DNA of 64,000 nucleotides from Amaricoccus sp. (GCF_017993425.1 NZ_JAGOMQ010000019.1:16554-80553), one strand, 5' to 3'. Counted from the stretch's first letter, positions 47,809 to 57,205 are shown. Notes: generated from the sequence alone by a model not told the origin. A program made the numbers and translations.

Positions 47809-48360
47809 TCAGGCCTTGCGGCGGCGCAGGAAGGCGCCGGCGGCGGCCATGCCGCCGAGCATGAGCGGCAGCGCCGCGGGCAGCGGCACGGGCGCGGCCG
47901 TCTCGTTGAACTGGAAGTTGTTCCACGAGTAGCCGGCGCCGGTCGAGCTGTCGGCGAGGAGCAGCCGGCTGATGCCGCCGAGCGCGCCGAAGCTGAAGAC
48001 GCCGTCCGCCTCGATCTCGATTGCGCCAAGGAGCGCGTTGGTGGCGCTGAACGCCTGGGCGAGGACGAAGTCGCCCGCGTTGAAGCCGTTGGCCTGGAAG
48101 CTCAGGTCCGACACCTCGGAGTCGAAGTCGATGTCGAGGTCGGCCTCGCAGTTGAACGCGAGGTTGAACGCGCAGATGCCCTGGCCGGCGATGTTGAAGA
48201 GGTCGTCGCCGCCGCTGGTCAGCGTGGCGTTGGAAAGGACCAGGACCGGGTCTCCGAGCCGGCCGAGCGGCAGGCCGGAAAAGTCGAGCGTCGCCGCGCC
48301 GGCGGGTGCGCCGATCGTCAGCGCCACGGCGACAGCCTTGGCGATCGTAAGGGTCTTCAT
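47809..48360 (-). CDS. VPLPA-CTERM sorted surface/exopolysaccharide-associated protein
   Basis: The 183-residue product has a signal peptide (TIAKAVAVALTIGAPAGA), a beta-rich body (GQGICAFNLAFNCEADLDID, GVFSFGALGGISRLLLAD, GAGYSWNNFQFNET), and a C-terminal sorting signal: VPLPAALPLML, a helix, then RRRKA. This is the VPLPA type of PEP-CTERM signal processed by an exosortase. The body has one Cys pair but no recognised domain. No exosortase gene is in the window. The ATG at 48360 follows AGGGAG. Confidence 0.85.
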   Translation of the reverse strand: MKTLTIAKAVAVALTIGAPAGAATLDFSGLPLGRLGDPVLVLSNATLTSGGDDLFNIAGQGICAFNLAFNCEADLDIDFDSEVSDLSFQANGFNAGDFVLAQAFSATNALLGAIEIEADGVFSFGALGGISRLLLADSSTGAGYSWNNFQFNETAAPVPLPAALPLMLGGMAAAGAFLRRRKA

Positions 48361-48593
48361 CGGTTACAACTCCCTTGTGAATATGGGCTGCTTCAGCAAC
48401 GGCATCGTAACCCGGGCAGGCGCTCACGAAGAAGCGCGCGGTGGCGTAAAGCGGAACTTTCAACCGGCAGTTACGCGTTAACCATTTTCATGGTCGTGAC
48501 GGTAACGGCTGGAGGCGGGCGGCGTCGCATTTCGCGACAGCGCCGTGCAATCTTTCGTGCGGAACGGAAAAGGCTGGCGGGAAGGGCCCGGCG

Positions 48594-50792
48594 ATGAGCG
48601 AATCATTTACCATGAGCGTGGACGCCGACGGCGTCGCGACGATCGTCTGGGACCTGGCCGGTCGCTCGATGAACGTGCTGACCGAGGCGGGCATCGTCGA
48701 GCTCGGCGACTGCCTCGAGCGGGCGCTGGGCGACCCGGCGGTCAAGGGGGTGGTGATCACCTCGGCCAAGGCGGATTTCGCCGGGGGCATGGACCTCGGC
48801 GTGATCGCGCGGATGAAGGAGGCGGCGGGCGCCGACCCGGCGAAGGGGGTCTTCGACGGGGTGATGGCGCTCCACGGCCTCCTGCGGCGGATCGAGCGCG
48901 CCGGGATGGATCCGAAGACGCTGAAGGGCGGCAAGCCGGTCGCCTGGGCGAGCCCGGGCCTCTCCGCCGGGATCGGCACGGAGATCGGCCTCGCCTGCCA
49001 CCGGCGCTTCCTCGCGGACCGGCCGGGCGCGAAGGTCGGGCTGCCGGAGATCCTCGTCGGCATCTTCCCCGGGGCCGGCGGCACGACGCGGCTGACGCGG
49101 ATGCTGGGCGTCATGGCCGCGGCGCCGGTGCTGCTCGAGGGCAGGATGCTGGAGCCGAAGGCGGCGAAGGCCGCGGGGCTCGTCGACGAGGTGGTGGCGC
49201 CCGGTGAGCTGCTGGCGGCGGCGAAGGCCTGGGTGCTGGCGGCGAGGCCGGAGGAGATCGTCAAGCCCTGGGACGCGAAGGGCTACAAGTTCCCCGGGGG
49301 CGCGCCCTATTCGGCGGGCGGGTTCATGACCTTCGTCGGGGCCTCGGCGATGGTCCATGGCAAGACGCAGGGCGTCTATCCGGCGGCGCGCGCCATGCTG
49401 TCGGCGATCTACGAGGGCGCGCTCGTGCCCTTCGACACGGCGCTGAGGATCGAGGCGCGCTGGTTTGTCGGCGTGCTGATGAACCCCTCGTCGGGGGCGA
49501 TGATCCGCTCGCTCTTCCTCAACAAGCAGGCGCTGGAGAAGGGGGCGAACCGGCCGAAGGTCGGCGACGAGAAGGTGCGCAGGCTCGGGGTGATCGGCGC
49601 CGGGATGATGGGCGCGGGGATCGCCCATGTCGCGGCCGAGGCCGGGATCGCGGTGGTGCTGATCGACCGCGACCAGGAGGCGGCGGACCGGGGCCGGGCA
49701 GGCGTCGAGGGGCTGCTAGCCGATGCGGTGAAGCGGCGGCGTCGCAGCGAGGCGCAGGCGGCGGAGACGCTGGCGCGGGTGACGGCGACCGCGGATTTCG
49801 CGGCGCTGGCGGGCTGCGACCTCGTGGTGGAGGCGGTGTTCGAGGACCCGGCCGTGAAGGCGGAGACGACGCGCCGGGCCGAGGCCGTGCTGGAGAAGGG
49901 CGCGATCTTCGCCACCAACACCTCGACGCTGCCGATCACCGAGCTCGCGAAGGCGTCGCGCGATCCGGCGGACTTCATCGGCATCCACTTCTTCTCGCCG
50001 GTCCACAAGATGAGCCTCGTGGAGATCATCCGCGGGCGGGAGACCGGGGACCGGGCGGTGGCCAAGGCGCTCGACTTCGTGCGGCAGATCCGCAAGACCC
50101 CGATCGTCGTCAACGACGCGCGGTTCTTCTACGCCAACCGCTGCATCATCCCCTACATCAACGAGGGGGTGCGCATGGTCGCCGAGGGGGTGGAGCCGGC
50201 GCTGGTCGAGAACGCGGCGCGGAGCCTCGGGATGCCGCTCGGGCCGTTGCAGCTCGTCGACGAGACCTCGATCGACCTCGGCGTGAAGATCGCGAAGGCG
50301 ACGCGGGCGGCGATGGGCGCGGCCTATCCCGACGGCGCCGCCGACGCGGTGCTGTTCGCGCTGGCCGACGAGGGCAGGCTGGGGCGCAAGGCGAAGGCCG
50401 GGTTCTACGCCTATGACGACAAGGGCAAGCGGCAGGGCCTGTGGCCGGAGCTGCGGCGGCGCTGGCCGGCGGCGGAGGCGCAGCCGGAGGCGGCCGAGGT
50501 GCGGCTGCGGCTCGGCATGATCCAGGCGCTGGAGGCGGTGCGGGCGCTGGAGGAGGGGGTGCTGACGGACATCCGCGAGGGCGACGTCGGCGCGATCCTC
50601 GGCTGGGGGTTCATGCCGTGGACGGGCGGGCCGTTCGGCTGGCTCGACATCCTCGGGGCCGCGCGGGCGGTCGAGATCTGCGACGAGCTTGCGGCGCGCC
50701 ACGGCCCGCGCTTCGCCGCGCCGGCGCTGCTGCGCGAGATGGCGGCGAAGGGCGAGAGCTTCTACGGCCGGGCTATGGCCCAGGCGGCGTGA
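48594..50792 (+). CDS. FadJ/FadB-like enoyl-CoA hydratase / 3-hydroxyacyl-CoA dehydrogenase
   Basis: The 732-residue fusion carries out hydration and NAD+-dependent oxidation in beta-oxidation. The N-terminal crotonase part has TSAKADFAGGMDLGVIARMK and the second active-site block PEILVGIFPGAGGTTRLTRM. The dehydrogenase part begins RRLGVIGAGMMGAGIAHVAA and has TNTSTLPITELAKASRDP, GIHFFSPVHKMSLVEIIRG and the terminal LGWGFMPWTGGPFGWLDI. Length is standard. It lies in the same gene group as the acyl-CoA dehydrogenase and thiolase, separated by the cupins and VPLPA-CTERM gene. Confidence 0.95.
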   Translation: MSESFTMSVDADGVATIVWDLAGRSMNVLTEAGIVELGDCLERALGDPAVKGVVITSAKADFAGGMDLGVIARMKEAAGADPAKGVFDGVMALHGLLRRIERAGMDPKTLKGGKPVAWASPGLSAGIGTEIGLACHRRFLADRPGAKVGLPEILVGIFPGAGGTTRLTRMLGVMAAAPVLLEGRMLEPKAAKAAGLVDEVVAPGELLAAAKAWVLAARPEEIVKPWDAKGYKFPGGAPYSAGGFMTFVGASAMVHGKTQGVYPAARAMLSAIYEGALVPFDTALRIEARWFVGVLMNPSSGAMIRSLFLNKQALEKGANRPKVGDEKVRRLGVIGAGMMGAGIAHVAAEAGIAVVLIDRDQEAADRGRAGVEGLLADAVKRRRRSEAQAAETLARVTATADFAALAGCDLVVEAVFEDPAVKAETTRRAEAVLEKGAIFATNTSTLPITELAKASRDPADFIGIHFFSPVHKMSLVEIIRGRETGDRAVAKALDFVRQIRKTPIVVNDARFFYANRCIIPYINEGVRMVAEGVEPALVENAARSLGMPLGPLQLVDETSIDLGVKIAKATRAAMGAAYPDGAADAVLFALADEGRLGRKAKAGFYAYDDKGKRQGLWPELRRRWPAAEAQPEAAEVRLRLGMIQALEAVRALEEGVLTDIREGDVGAILGWGFMPWTGGPFGWLDILGAARAVEICDELAARHGPRFAAPALLREMAAKGESFYGRAMAQAA

Positions 50793-50900
50793 TCGCGGCC
50801 TGACTCAGCGAGGCCGGCCGCCCCCCGGGCGGGCCGTGGGCGCCTTGAGGCGGGCGCGTCGGGACCGAGGCGGGTCGGGCCGCCGCACTGACGCGCTGCG

Positions 50901-50923
50901 CCGCGGCCCGAGGCGGGCCGCGG
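50901..50923 (+). terminator. Strong stem-loop downstream of the FadJ-like gene
   Basis: CCGCGGCCCG (50901-50910) pairs perfectly with CGGGCCGCGG (50914-50923) around AGG, 108 bases after the stop. There is no T tract, so it may act in RNA stability or weak termination only. The rest of 50793-51033 is GC-rich without a recognised gene. Confidence 0.4.
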
Positions 50924-51033
50924 AACGCTTGAGCCGGATCGAAGCAGCCGGCGTTGCGCCCGAGGCGCACGACGCCGGTTGTCGGGGCGTCCGACGGAGC
51001 CCGTGGACCTGGGGGGCGCTCGCCGCCGCCGGC

Positions 51034-51276
51034 TCAGGCCCGGAAGGCGCGGAGGCGGCGGCGGGCGCCGAGGCGGCCTTGCGGGGCGCGGGCGAGGCGG
51101 TCGATCCGGGCGCCGACGGCCTCGAGGAACATCCGCTCGCCGATCGGAAGCCCGGCCTCCGCCACCGCGTCGTGCAGCACCGCCGTGGCGGCGGCGCCAT
51201 GCGCCTCCATCAGGCAGAGCGCGCGTTCACGCACCAGTCGCCCGTAGGCCAGGCGCTCCTCGAGCTGCTGTCGCAC
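51034..51276 (-). CDS. Small hypothetical protein upstream of the flagellar operon
   Basis: An 80-residue, mainly helical product: QQLEERLAYGRLVRERALCL, LHDAVAEAGLPIGERMFLEA and a basic tail. I do not recognise the family. It is accepted because the composition is protein-like and GGGGGTAACG precedes the GTG start at 51276. It is divergent from the transglycosylase gene, so it may share its control region. Confidence 0.55.
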   Translation of the reverse strand: MRQQLEERLAYGRLVRERALCLMEAHGAAATAVLHDAVAEAGLPIGERMFLEAVGARIDRLARAPQGRLGARRRLRAFRA

Positions 51277-51401
51277 CGTTACCCCCTTACGCTACCCCGT
51301 TCAAATGATGCGCCCGGCGCGGGGTTGCATCAATCTCGTGGTTATCAATGGGTTAACGCCAGCGCGCCAGGCGACGCGGCTGGCGGGCCGCGGGACGGCG
51401 C

Positions 51402-51416
51402 TAACGGCTCGGTAAC
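51402..51416. promoter_or_regulatory. Possible CtrA-like half-site pair before the flagellar operon
   Basis: TAACGGCTCGGTAAC, 50-65 bases before the transglycosylase ATG, resembles the CtrA pattern TTAA-N7-TTAA with the first T of each half changed; a further GGTTAAC lies at 51351-51357. CtrA controls flagellar genes in many alphaproteobacteria. The match is imperfect. Confidence 0.3.
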
Positions 51417-51466
51417 CTTCGGGGCGCTAGTGCTCGGGCGGACTGGCTCGAGGAGAATCCCGGCTC

Positions 51467-52273
51467 ATGCTTCGCCCGCTCGTGCTCGCGGCCGTGCTGA
51501 CGGCGGCGTTGGGGCCCGTGGCCGCGGCGGCGGAGGAAATTCCGGAGCCCGATCACGATGCGGCGCTCTGCGAGCAGGCGATCGTCAACGGCGCGCGTCG
51601 GGGCGGGGTGCCGCCGGAGGTGCTCTATGCCGTCGCGCTCACCGAGACCGGGCGCAAGTCGGGCGGCCGGATCCGCCCCTATCCCTGGGCGATCAACCGC
51701 GAGGGCCAGGGGCACTGGTTCGAGACGCGCGAGGAGGCGCGCGCCTTCGCCGAGCAGAGCCTCGCGGAGGGGCGGAAGTCCTTCGACGTCGGCTGCGTGC
51801 AGATCAACTACCGCTGGCACGGCCACGCCTTCCCGAGCCTCGACGACATGTTCGACCCGGAATGGACCGCGACCTACGCCGCGCAGTTCCTGCGCACGCT
51901 CTACGAGGAGCGCGGCGACTGGTCGGCGGCGGCGGGGGCCTATCACTCGCTGACCGAGGACAAGGCGGCGATCTACCGGGCGCGCTTCGACAAGCTGCTC
52001 GCCGGGCTCGATCCCGCGGCGCTGACCGCCGACGAGGCGCTGCTCGCCAGCGCGCAGGAGGGCGCGCCGCGGAGCTCGCGCACCTCGCGGCGGCGGGCGG
52101 AGCGGGCGGCGACGGCGCAGCGCATCCGCACCGGGCCGCCGCCCGCGCCGGTGATGGGCAGCCTCGCCGGCGTCGCCGCGGTGCCCGCCGGCCCGGGCCT
52201 CCTCACCGAGGCGGCGCCGATGCTCGGGCAGGGCGCCCCGCTGCTGACCTCCGCCGCCGGGAGCCTGTTCTGA
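51467..52273 (+). CDS. Exported lytic transglycosylase (SLT family) of the flagellar operon
   Basis: The 268-residue product has a signal peptide (LVLAAVLTAALGPVAAAA) and an SLT domain: GVPPEVLYAVALTETGRKSG with the catalytic Glu, YPWAINREGQGHWF, FDVGCVQINYRWHGHAF and AAGAYHS. A disordered Ala/Pro tail follows from about residue 190. Enzymes of this type open peptidoglycan for the flagellar rod. Its TGA overlaps the flhA ATG, tying it to export genes. Confidence 0.88.
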   Translation: MLRPLVLAAVLTAALGPVAAAAEEIPEPDHDAALCEQAIVNGARRGGVPPEVLYAVALTETGRKSGGRIRPYPWAINREGQGHWFETREEARAFAEQSLAEGRKSFDVGCVQINYRWHGHAFPSLDDMFDPEWTATYAAQFLRTLYEERGDWSAAAGAYHSLTEDKAAIYRARFDKLLAGLDPAALTADEALLASAQEGAPRSSRTSRRRAERAATAQRIRTGPPPAPVMGSLAGVAAVPAGPGLLTEAAPMLGQGAPLLTSAAGSLF

Positions 52274-54381
52274 TGGCGGCGGGGGCGGCGCCGCGGTTCG
52301 AGGTCAGCGCGCTCTGGCAGCCGACGGTGCTGCTGGCGCTGGCGCTGATGGCGGTCATCGCGATGATGGTCCTGCCGATGCCGGCCTTCGTGCTCGACCT
52401 CGGGCTGGCGGCGTCGTTCGCGATCGCGATCCTGATCTTCACCATCACCCTCTTCATCAACCGGCCGCTGGATTTCTCCTCCTTCCCGACGATCCTGCTG
52501 GCGAGCCTGATGCTGCGGCTGTCGCTCAACGTCTCCTCGACCAAGCTCATCATCGGGCATGGCCACGAGGGGACGGCGGCGGCGGGGCATGTGATCGAGG
52601 GCTTCGCCATGTTCATCATGGGCGGCTCGGTGGCGATGGGGCTCGTCGTCTTCATCGTGCTCCTCATCGTCAACTTCATCGTCATCACCAAGGGCGCCGG
52701 GCGGATGGCCGAGGTGGGCGCGCGCTTCGCGCTCGACGGGATGCCGGGCAAGCAACTCGCCATCGACGCCGACATGGCGGCCGGCGCGATCAGCCACGAG
52801 CAGGCGCGGGAGCGGCGGCGGATCGAGCAGGAGGAGACGACCTTCTTCGGCTCGCTGGACGGCGCCTCGAAGTTCGTCAAGGGCGACGCGGTGGCGGGGC
52901 TCCTGATCACGCTGATCAACCTCGTGGTCGGGCTCGCCATGGGCGTGCTCGTCCACGGGATGCCGATCGGCGAGGCGTTCCGCACCTATTCCATCCTCAC
53001 CGTCGGCGACGGGCTGGTGACGCAGATCCCGGCGGTGATCATCTCGATCGCCGCCGCCATGCTGCTCTCCAAGGGCGGGCTGGTCGGCTCGACCGACCGG
53101 GCGCTGATCTCGCAGCTCGGCGGCTATCCGACGGCGCTCGCCACGGTGGCGCTGCTGATGGCGCTCTTCGCCTTCATCCCCGGCCTGCCCTTCGTGCCCT
53201 TCATGATCGGCGCGACCGCGCTCGGGGCCGCGGCCTGGGTGGCGCGGGGCGAGGAGGCGAAGCGGGCGGCGGCGGCGACGGCGCCGGAGAAGGACGCCGC
53301 GGCGACGCCGGCGGGGCCGCGGACCAGGTCGCTCGGCGACGTGCTCGACATCGACGAGATCCATATGGAGTTCTCGCCCGGACTGGTGCCGGTGGTGATG
53401 GACGCGGCTACCGGGCTCGACGCCCGCATCGCCAACATGCGCAACCACATCGCCGCGGAGTTCGGGCTGATCCTGCCGGACATCAGGCTGACCGACAACG
53501 CCGGCCTGCCGGCGGGGACCTATGCGATCCGGCTGCAGGGCGTCGAGGCGGCGCGGGCCGAGATCGAGACCGACCGGGTGCTGGTGCTGCTGCCCGAGGA
53601 CGGCGCGGCCGCGCCGGAGGGGCGCGACGTCGCCGAGCCGGTCTACGGCGCGCCGGCGCGGTGGATCCCGCCCGCGCGGCAGGAGGAGGCGGCGCTGCTC
53701 GGGCTCGCGGTGGTGTCGCCGGTCGAGGTGGTGGCGACGCATCTCCTGGAGGTGGTGAAGGGCAATTTCGGGAGGCTCTTCAACCGGCGCTGCCTGCGGC
53801 GGCTGCTCGACGAGTTCGTGTCGCCCTCGGACCCGAAGCGCGCCGAGGCGAACAAGCGCATCTACGAGGAGTTCGTCCCGGACAAGTTCCCGATCGACAC
53901 CTTGCAGGCGGTGCTGCGGCTGCTGCTGGAGGAGCGGGTGTCGATCCGCAACCTGCCGCTGATCTTCGAGGCGATCGCCGAGGTCTATGCGCCGAGCGTC
54001 GGGCCGGAGGCGATCTGCGAGCATGTCCGGCACCGGCTGGGCTTCCAGCTCGTCGCCGGGCTGCAGGAGGCCGACGGGGCGCTGCCGCTGATCCAGCTCG
54101 CGCCGGCCTGGGAGGAGCTGTTCCAGAAGCACCAGCTGCCCGAGGGCTCCGGCGTCGTCGACGTCGCGCTGCCGCCGGCGGAGTTCAACCGGCTGGCCGC
54201 GGCTGTGGCCGAGAAGATCGCCGCCGCCGGGGCGCAGGGGCGCTATCCGGCGGTGCTGACCTCCACGCGGCGGCGGCGGTTCGTGCATACGGTGCTGAGC
54301 GCCAAGGGCATCCGCAACCCGGTCCTGTCGTTCGAGGAGATCGGCACGCGGTCGCGGCCCGCCGTGCTGGGGCTGGCGTGA
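52273..54381 (+). CDS. flhA: Flagellar type III export gate protein FlhA
   Basis: FlhA forms the nonameric export gate and docks chaperone-substrate complexes. The 702-residue product has about eight N-terminal helices and the FHIPEP landmarks SSFPTILLASLMLRLSLNVS, KGAGRMAEVGARFALDGMPG, KQLAIDADMAAGAI and KFVKGDAVAGLLITLIN. The cytoplasmic domain includes NFGRLFNRRCLRRLLDEFVS and PLIFEAIAEV. ATG at 52273 overlaps the upstream stop. fliR follows after 13 bases. Confidence 0.97.
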   Translation: MAAGAAPRFEVSALWQPTVLLALALMAVIAMMVLPMPAFVLDLGLAASFAIAILIFTITLFINRPLDFSSFPTILLASLMLRLSLNVSSTKLIIGHGHEGTAAAGHVIEGFAMFIMGGSVAMGLVVFIVLLIVNFIVITKGAGRMAEVGARFALDGMPGKQLAIDADMAAGAISHEQARERRRIEQEETTFFGSLDGASKFVKGDAVAGLLITLINLVVGLAMGVLVHGMPIGEAFRTYSILTVGDGLVTQIPAVIISIAAAMLLSKGGLVGSTDRALISQLGGYPTALATVALLMALFAFIPGLPFVPFMIGATALGAAAWVARGEEAKRAAAATAPEKDAAATPAGPRTRSLGDVLDIDEIHMEFSPGLVPVVMDAATGLDARIANMRNHIAAEFGLILPDIRLTDNAGLPAGTYAIRLQGVEAARAEIETDRVLVLLPEDGAAAPEGRDVAEPVYGAPARWIPPARQEEAALLGLAVVSPVEVVATHLLEVVKGNFGRLFNRRCLRRLLDEFVSPSDPKRAEANKRIYEEFVPDKFPIDTLQAVLRLLLEERVSIRNLPLIFEAIAEVYAPSVGPEAICEHVRHRLGFQLVAGLQEADGALPLIQLAPAWEELFQKHQLPEGSGVVDVALPPAEFNRLAAAVAEKIAAAGAQGRYPAVLTSTRRRRFVHTVLSAKGIRNPVLSFEEIGTRSRPAVLGLA

Positions 54382-54394
54382 TCGAGGGGCTGGC

Positions 54395-55174
54395 ATGATT
54401 GAAGGGCTGGCCCGCGTCCTCGACCTGACCGAGGCCGGGCTTGCGGTCGCGGTGCTGGTCTTCGTTCGGGTCGGCGCGGTGGCGGCGCTGCTGCCGGGCT
54501 TCGGCGAGCAGATGATCCCTGCCCGGGTGAAGCTCGCCGCCGCGATCGCGCTGACGCTGGTCGTCGCGCCGATGGTGGCGCCCGAGGCGGCGCGGATCGA
54601 CCCGGCGCGGCCGTTCTTCCTCTTGATGCTGATCGAGGCGGGCGCGGGGCTGCTGGTCGGCGTCGCGGTGCGGCTGCTCGTCCTCGCGCTCCAGCTCGCC
54701 GGCTCGATCGCCTCACAGTCGACGGCGCTGGCGCAGATCTTCGGGGCGGGCGCGACGCCGGACCCGATGCCGGCGATCGGCAACCTGCTGACGCTCGCCG
54801 GGATCACGCTGGCCGTCGTCGCCGACCTGCACGTCAAGGCGGCGATGGCGATCGCGGGCTCCTACGACGTGCTGCCGATCGGGGCGGCGCTGCCGGCGGC
54901 CGACGTGCTCGCCTGGGGCGTGGCGCGGGTCGGCGCGGCCTTCGCGCTCGGCTTCACGCTGGCCGCGCCCTTCGTGATCGCCGCCTTCGCCTACAACGTC
55001 GCGCTCGGGGCGATCAACAAGGCGATGCCGCAGCTGATGGTGTCGTTCATCGGCGCGCCGGCGATCACCGCGGCGGCGATCCTGCTGCTGCTTCTCGCGA
55101 GCCCGCTCATCCTCACCCACTGGCGCGGCGAGCTCGACGCCACGCTGGCCGCGCCGCTGGCGACGCCGCGATGA
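54395..55174 (+). CDS. fliR: Flagellar export component FliR
   Basis: FliR is a core membrane protein of the export gate together with FliP and FliQ. The 259-residue product has about six helices and typical stretches: LVFVRVGAVAALLPGFGEQM, PARVKLAAAIALTLVVAPMV, GVAVRLLVLALQLAGSIASQ and YNVALGAINKAMPQLMVSFI. Length is normal. Its stop overlaps the flhB ATG (ATGA). fliP and fliQ are not in the window. Confidence 0.95.
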   Translation: MIEGLARVLDLTEAGLAVAVLVFVRVGAVAALLPGFGEQMIPARVKLAAAIALTLVVAPMVAPEAARIDPARPFFLLMLIEAGAGLLVGVAVRLLVLALQLAGSIASQSTALAQIFGAGATPDPMPAIGNLLTLAGITLAVVADLHVKAAMAIAGSYDVLPIGAALPAADVLAWGVARVGAAFALGFTLAAPFVIAAFAYNVALGAINKAMPQLMVSFIGAPAITAAAILLLLLASPLILTHWRGELDATLAAPLATPR

Positions 55175-56259
55175 GCGGCGAGGATTCCGGCGAGAAGGTC
55201 CACGATCCGACGCCGGAGCGCCTCGCCGAGGCGCGACGCAAGGGCGACATCCCGCGCTCCGCCGACGCCAACGCCGCGGCGGCCTATCTCGGGCTGCTCG
55301 CCGCCGTCGCCGCGATGGGGGCGTGGAGCGTCACCGGGGCGGCGTCGACGCTGATGGTGTTCCTCGACCAGCCGGACCGGCTGGCCGGGCTGATCCTCGG
55401 GCCGGGCGGCGCCGGGCTCTCGGCCGCGATCATCGGCGAGGCGGCGCGGGCGCTCGCGCCCTTCTTCCTCGCGCCGCTCGCCGCGGTGCTGGTGAGCCTC
55501 TTCGCGCAGCGGGCGATCGTGTTCTCGACCTCGAAGCTGGAGCCGAAGCTGTCGAAGCTGTCGCCGCTCTCGAATTTCAAGCAGAAGTTCGGACCGAGCG
55601 GGCTCGTCGAGTTCGGGAAGTCGGCGGTCAAGCTCGTCGCCATCGCCTGCGTGCTCGTCGCGATGCTGAGGGACGACATCGACGGGATCGTCGGCGCGGC
55701 GACCGCGGATGCGCGGGTGCTGGGGGCGCTGCTCGCGCAGGAGCTGGTCGAGGTGCTGACCGCGGCGAGCCTGATCGCGGTGGCGATCGCCGGGGTCGAC
55801 CTCGTCTGGCAGCGCTTCGACCACGCCCGCAAGCTCCGCATGTCGCTGGAGGAGATCAAGGAGGAGGTCAAGCGCAGCGAGGGCGATCCCCACGTCAAGG
55901 CGCAGCGGCGGGCGCGCGCGGAGTCGATCGCGACGAACCGGATGATGCTCGACGTGCCGAAGGCGGACGTGGTCATCGTCAACCCGACCCACTACGCGGT
56001 GGCGCTGCGCTGGTCGCGGGCCAAGGGCTCGGCGCCGGAATGCGTCGCCAAGGGAGAGGGCGAGGTGGCGCTGCGCATCCGCGAGGTGGCGGCGATCGCC
56101 AGGGTGCCGATCCATTCCGACCCGCCGACGGCGCGGGCGCTGCACGCGACGGTGGAGATCGGCCGGGAGATCGCGCCGGAGCATTACCGGGCGGTGGCCG
56201 CAGCGATCCGCTTCGCCGACCGGATGCGCAAGGCCGCCCGGGCGCGGGGCGAGGCATGA
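55171..56259 (+). CDS. flhB: Flagellar export switch protein FlhB
   Basis: FlhB controls the switch from rod/hook to filament export by self-cleavage. The 362-residue product opens EKVHDPTPERLAEARRKGDI, has four helices, KFGPSGLVEFGKSAVKLVAI, the linker SLEEIKEEVKRSEGDPHVKA, and the autocleavage motif NPTH within VVIVNPTHYAVALRW. The cleaved domain continues PIHSDPPTARALHATVEIG. Its TGA overlaps the ATG of the next gene. Confidence 0.97.
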   Translation: MSGEDSGEKVHDPTPERLAEARRKGDIPRSADANAAAAYLGLLAAVAAMGAWSVTGAASTLMVFLDQPDRLAGLILGPGGAGLSAAIIGEAARALAPFFLAPLAAVLVSLFAQRAIVFSTSKLEPKLSKLSPLSNFKQKFGPSGLVEFGKSAVKLVAIACVLVAMLRDDIDGIVGAATADARVLGALLAQELVEVLTAASLIAVAIAGVDLVWQRFDHARKLRMSLEEIKEEVKRSEGDPHVKAQRRARAESIATNRMMLDVPKADVVIVNPTHYAVALRWSRAKGSAPECVAKGEGEVALRIREVAAIARVPIHSDPPTARALHATVEIGREIAPEHYRAVAAAIRFADRMRKAARARGEA

Positions 56260-56651
56260 CGCCGGCGCGGCTCGCCGAGCTGCTGGCGCTCGCCGGGACG
56301 CGGAAGGCCCGCGCCCTGGCCGAGCTGGAGGCGGTGGCCTCGGCGGACCGGCGGCTGGCGGAGGAGTTGGCCGGGCTCGCCGCCACCCATGCCCGGGACA
56401 TGGAAGGCGAGGTCACCGCCGGGGACCTGCCGGCGATCGGGCGCCGCCTCGCCTGGGCGGAGGCCCGCTCCGCCGCCGTGCGGGCAGAGCGGGCGCGGCT
56501 CGCGCCGCTCCTCGCCGCGGCGCGGGCCGCGGCGGCGGTCGCCGTCGGCAAGCACCGGGCGCTGGAGGAGCTGCTGGACGGGGCGCGGCTGGAGGCCCGG
56601 CGGCGGACCGAGGCGCGGGAGGAGCGGGACGCGCCGCCGCGGGAGGGGTGA
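56256..56651 (+). CDS. FliJ-like coiled-coil protein in the flagellar export operon
   Basis: The 131-residue product is almost all helix rich in Ala, Arg and Glu (RLAELLALAGTRKARALAEL, RLAWAEARSAAVRAERARLA, ALEELLDGARLEARRRTEAR), a composition typical of FliJ export chaperones, but no specific motif proves it. It starts at an ATG overlapping the flhB stop and is the last gene of the operon. A role as export chaperone or escort is inference from position. Confidence 0.6.
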   Translation: MTPARLAELLALAGTRKARALAELEAVASADRRLAEELAGLAATHARDMEGEVTAGDLPAIGRRLAWAEARSAAVRAERARLAPLLAAARAAAAVAVGKHRALEELLDGARLEARRRTEAREERDAPPREG

Positions 56652-56674
56652 GCTCGGGAGGGGTGAGGCCCGCG

Positions 56675-56708
56675 TGTTCACGCGTGAAAATTGCCTAAGC
56701 CATTGATT
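56675..56708. repeat. 34-bp two-part intergenic element, copy 2
   Basis: TGTTCACGCGTGAA (56675-56688), 6 variable bases, CTAAGCCATTGATT (56695-56708): the same two blocks and gap as at 21621-21654. It lies 23 bases after the fliJ-like stop and 71 bases before the DUF1810 ATG. In this copy a GATTC (GANTC, CcrM-type) site ends the element. Confidence 0.75.
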
Positions 56709-56779
56709 CTATGTAATCGTGAACGAGACCTTGCCCGGGCTTTCGTGGTAGGATGGGTCCTTCTGGACGGGAGCGGCGG

Positions 56780-57196
56780 ATGCGGCGGCAGGGGCTCGGG
56801 GAATTCGTGGCGGCGCAGGACCGGGTCTGGCCGCAGGTCGAGGCGGAGCTGGCCGCCGGGCGCAAGGCCAGCCACTGGATGTGGTTCGTGTTCCCGCAGG
56901 CGGCCGGGCTCGGGCGGTCGGAGACGGCGCGGTTCTACGCGCTCGACGGGCTGGCGGAGGCGCGGGCCTATCTCGCGCATCCCGTGCTGGGCCCCCGGCT
57001 GCGCCGGGCCGTCGACCTGATGCTGGGACATGCCGGCGAGGACGCGGCGGCGATCCTCGGGGGGATCGACGCGATCAAGCTCCGCTCCTGCCTGACGCTC
57101 TTCGCCGAGGCCGCGCCGGAGGAGGAACGCTTCGCCGCGGCGCTGGCCGCGTTCTACGACGGGCCCGACCGGGCGACGCTCGACCTGCTGCGGTAG
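56780..57196 (+). CDS. DUF1810 family protein
   Basis: The 138-residue product shows the family pattern clearly: GLGEFVAAQDRVWPQVEAEL, RKASHWMWFVFPQAAGLGRS, YLAHPVLGPRLRRAVDLML and DAIKLRSCLTLFAEAAP. DUF1810 is a small alpha-helical cytoplasmic family with links to calpastatin-like annotation but no proven function. ATG at 56780 is preferred because GGAGCGG lies just upstream; an ATG at 56753 is in frame. It converges with the glycosyltransferase gene, 9 bases away. Confidence 0.88.
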   Translation: MRRQGLGEFVAAQDRVWPQVEAELAAGRKASHWMWFVFPQAAGLGRSETARFYALDGLAEARAYLAHPVLGPRLRRAVDLMLGHAGEDAAAILGGIDAIKLRSCLTLFAEAAPEEERFAAALAAFYDGPDRATLDLLR

Positions 57197-57205
57197 GCCG
57201 GCGGC

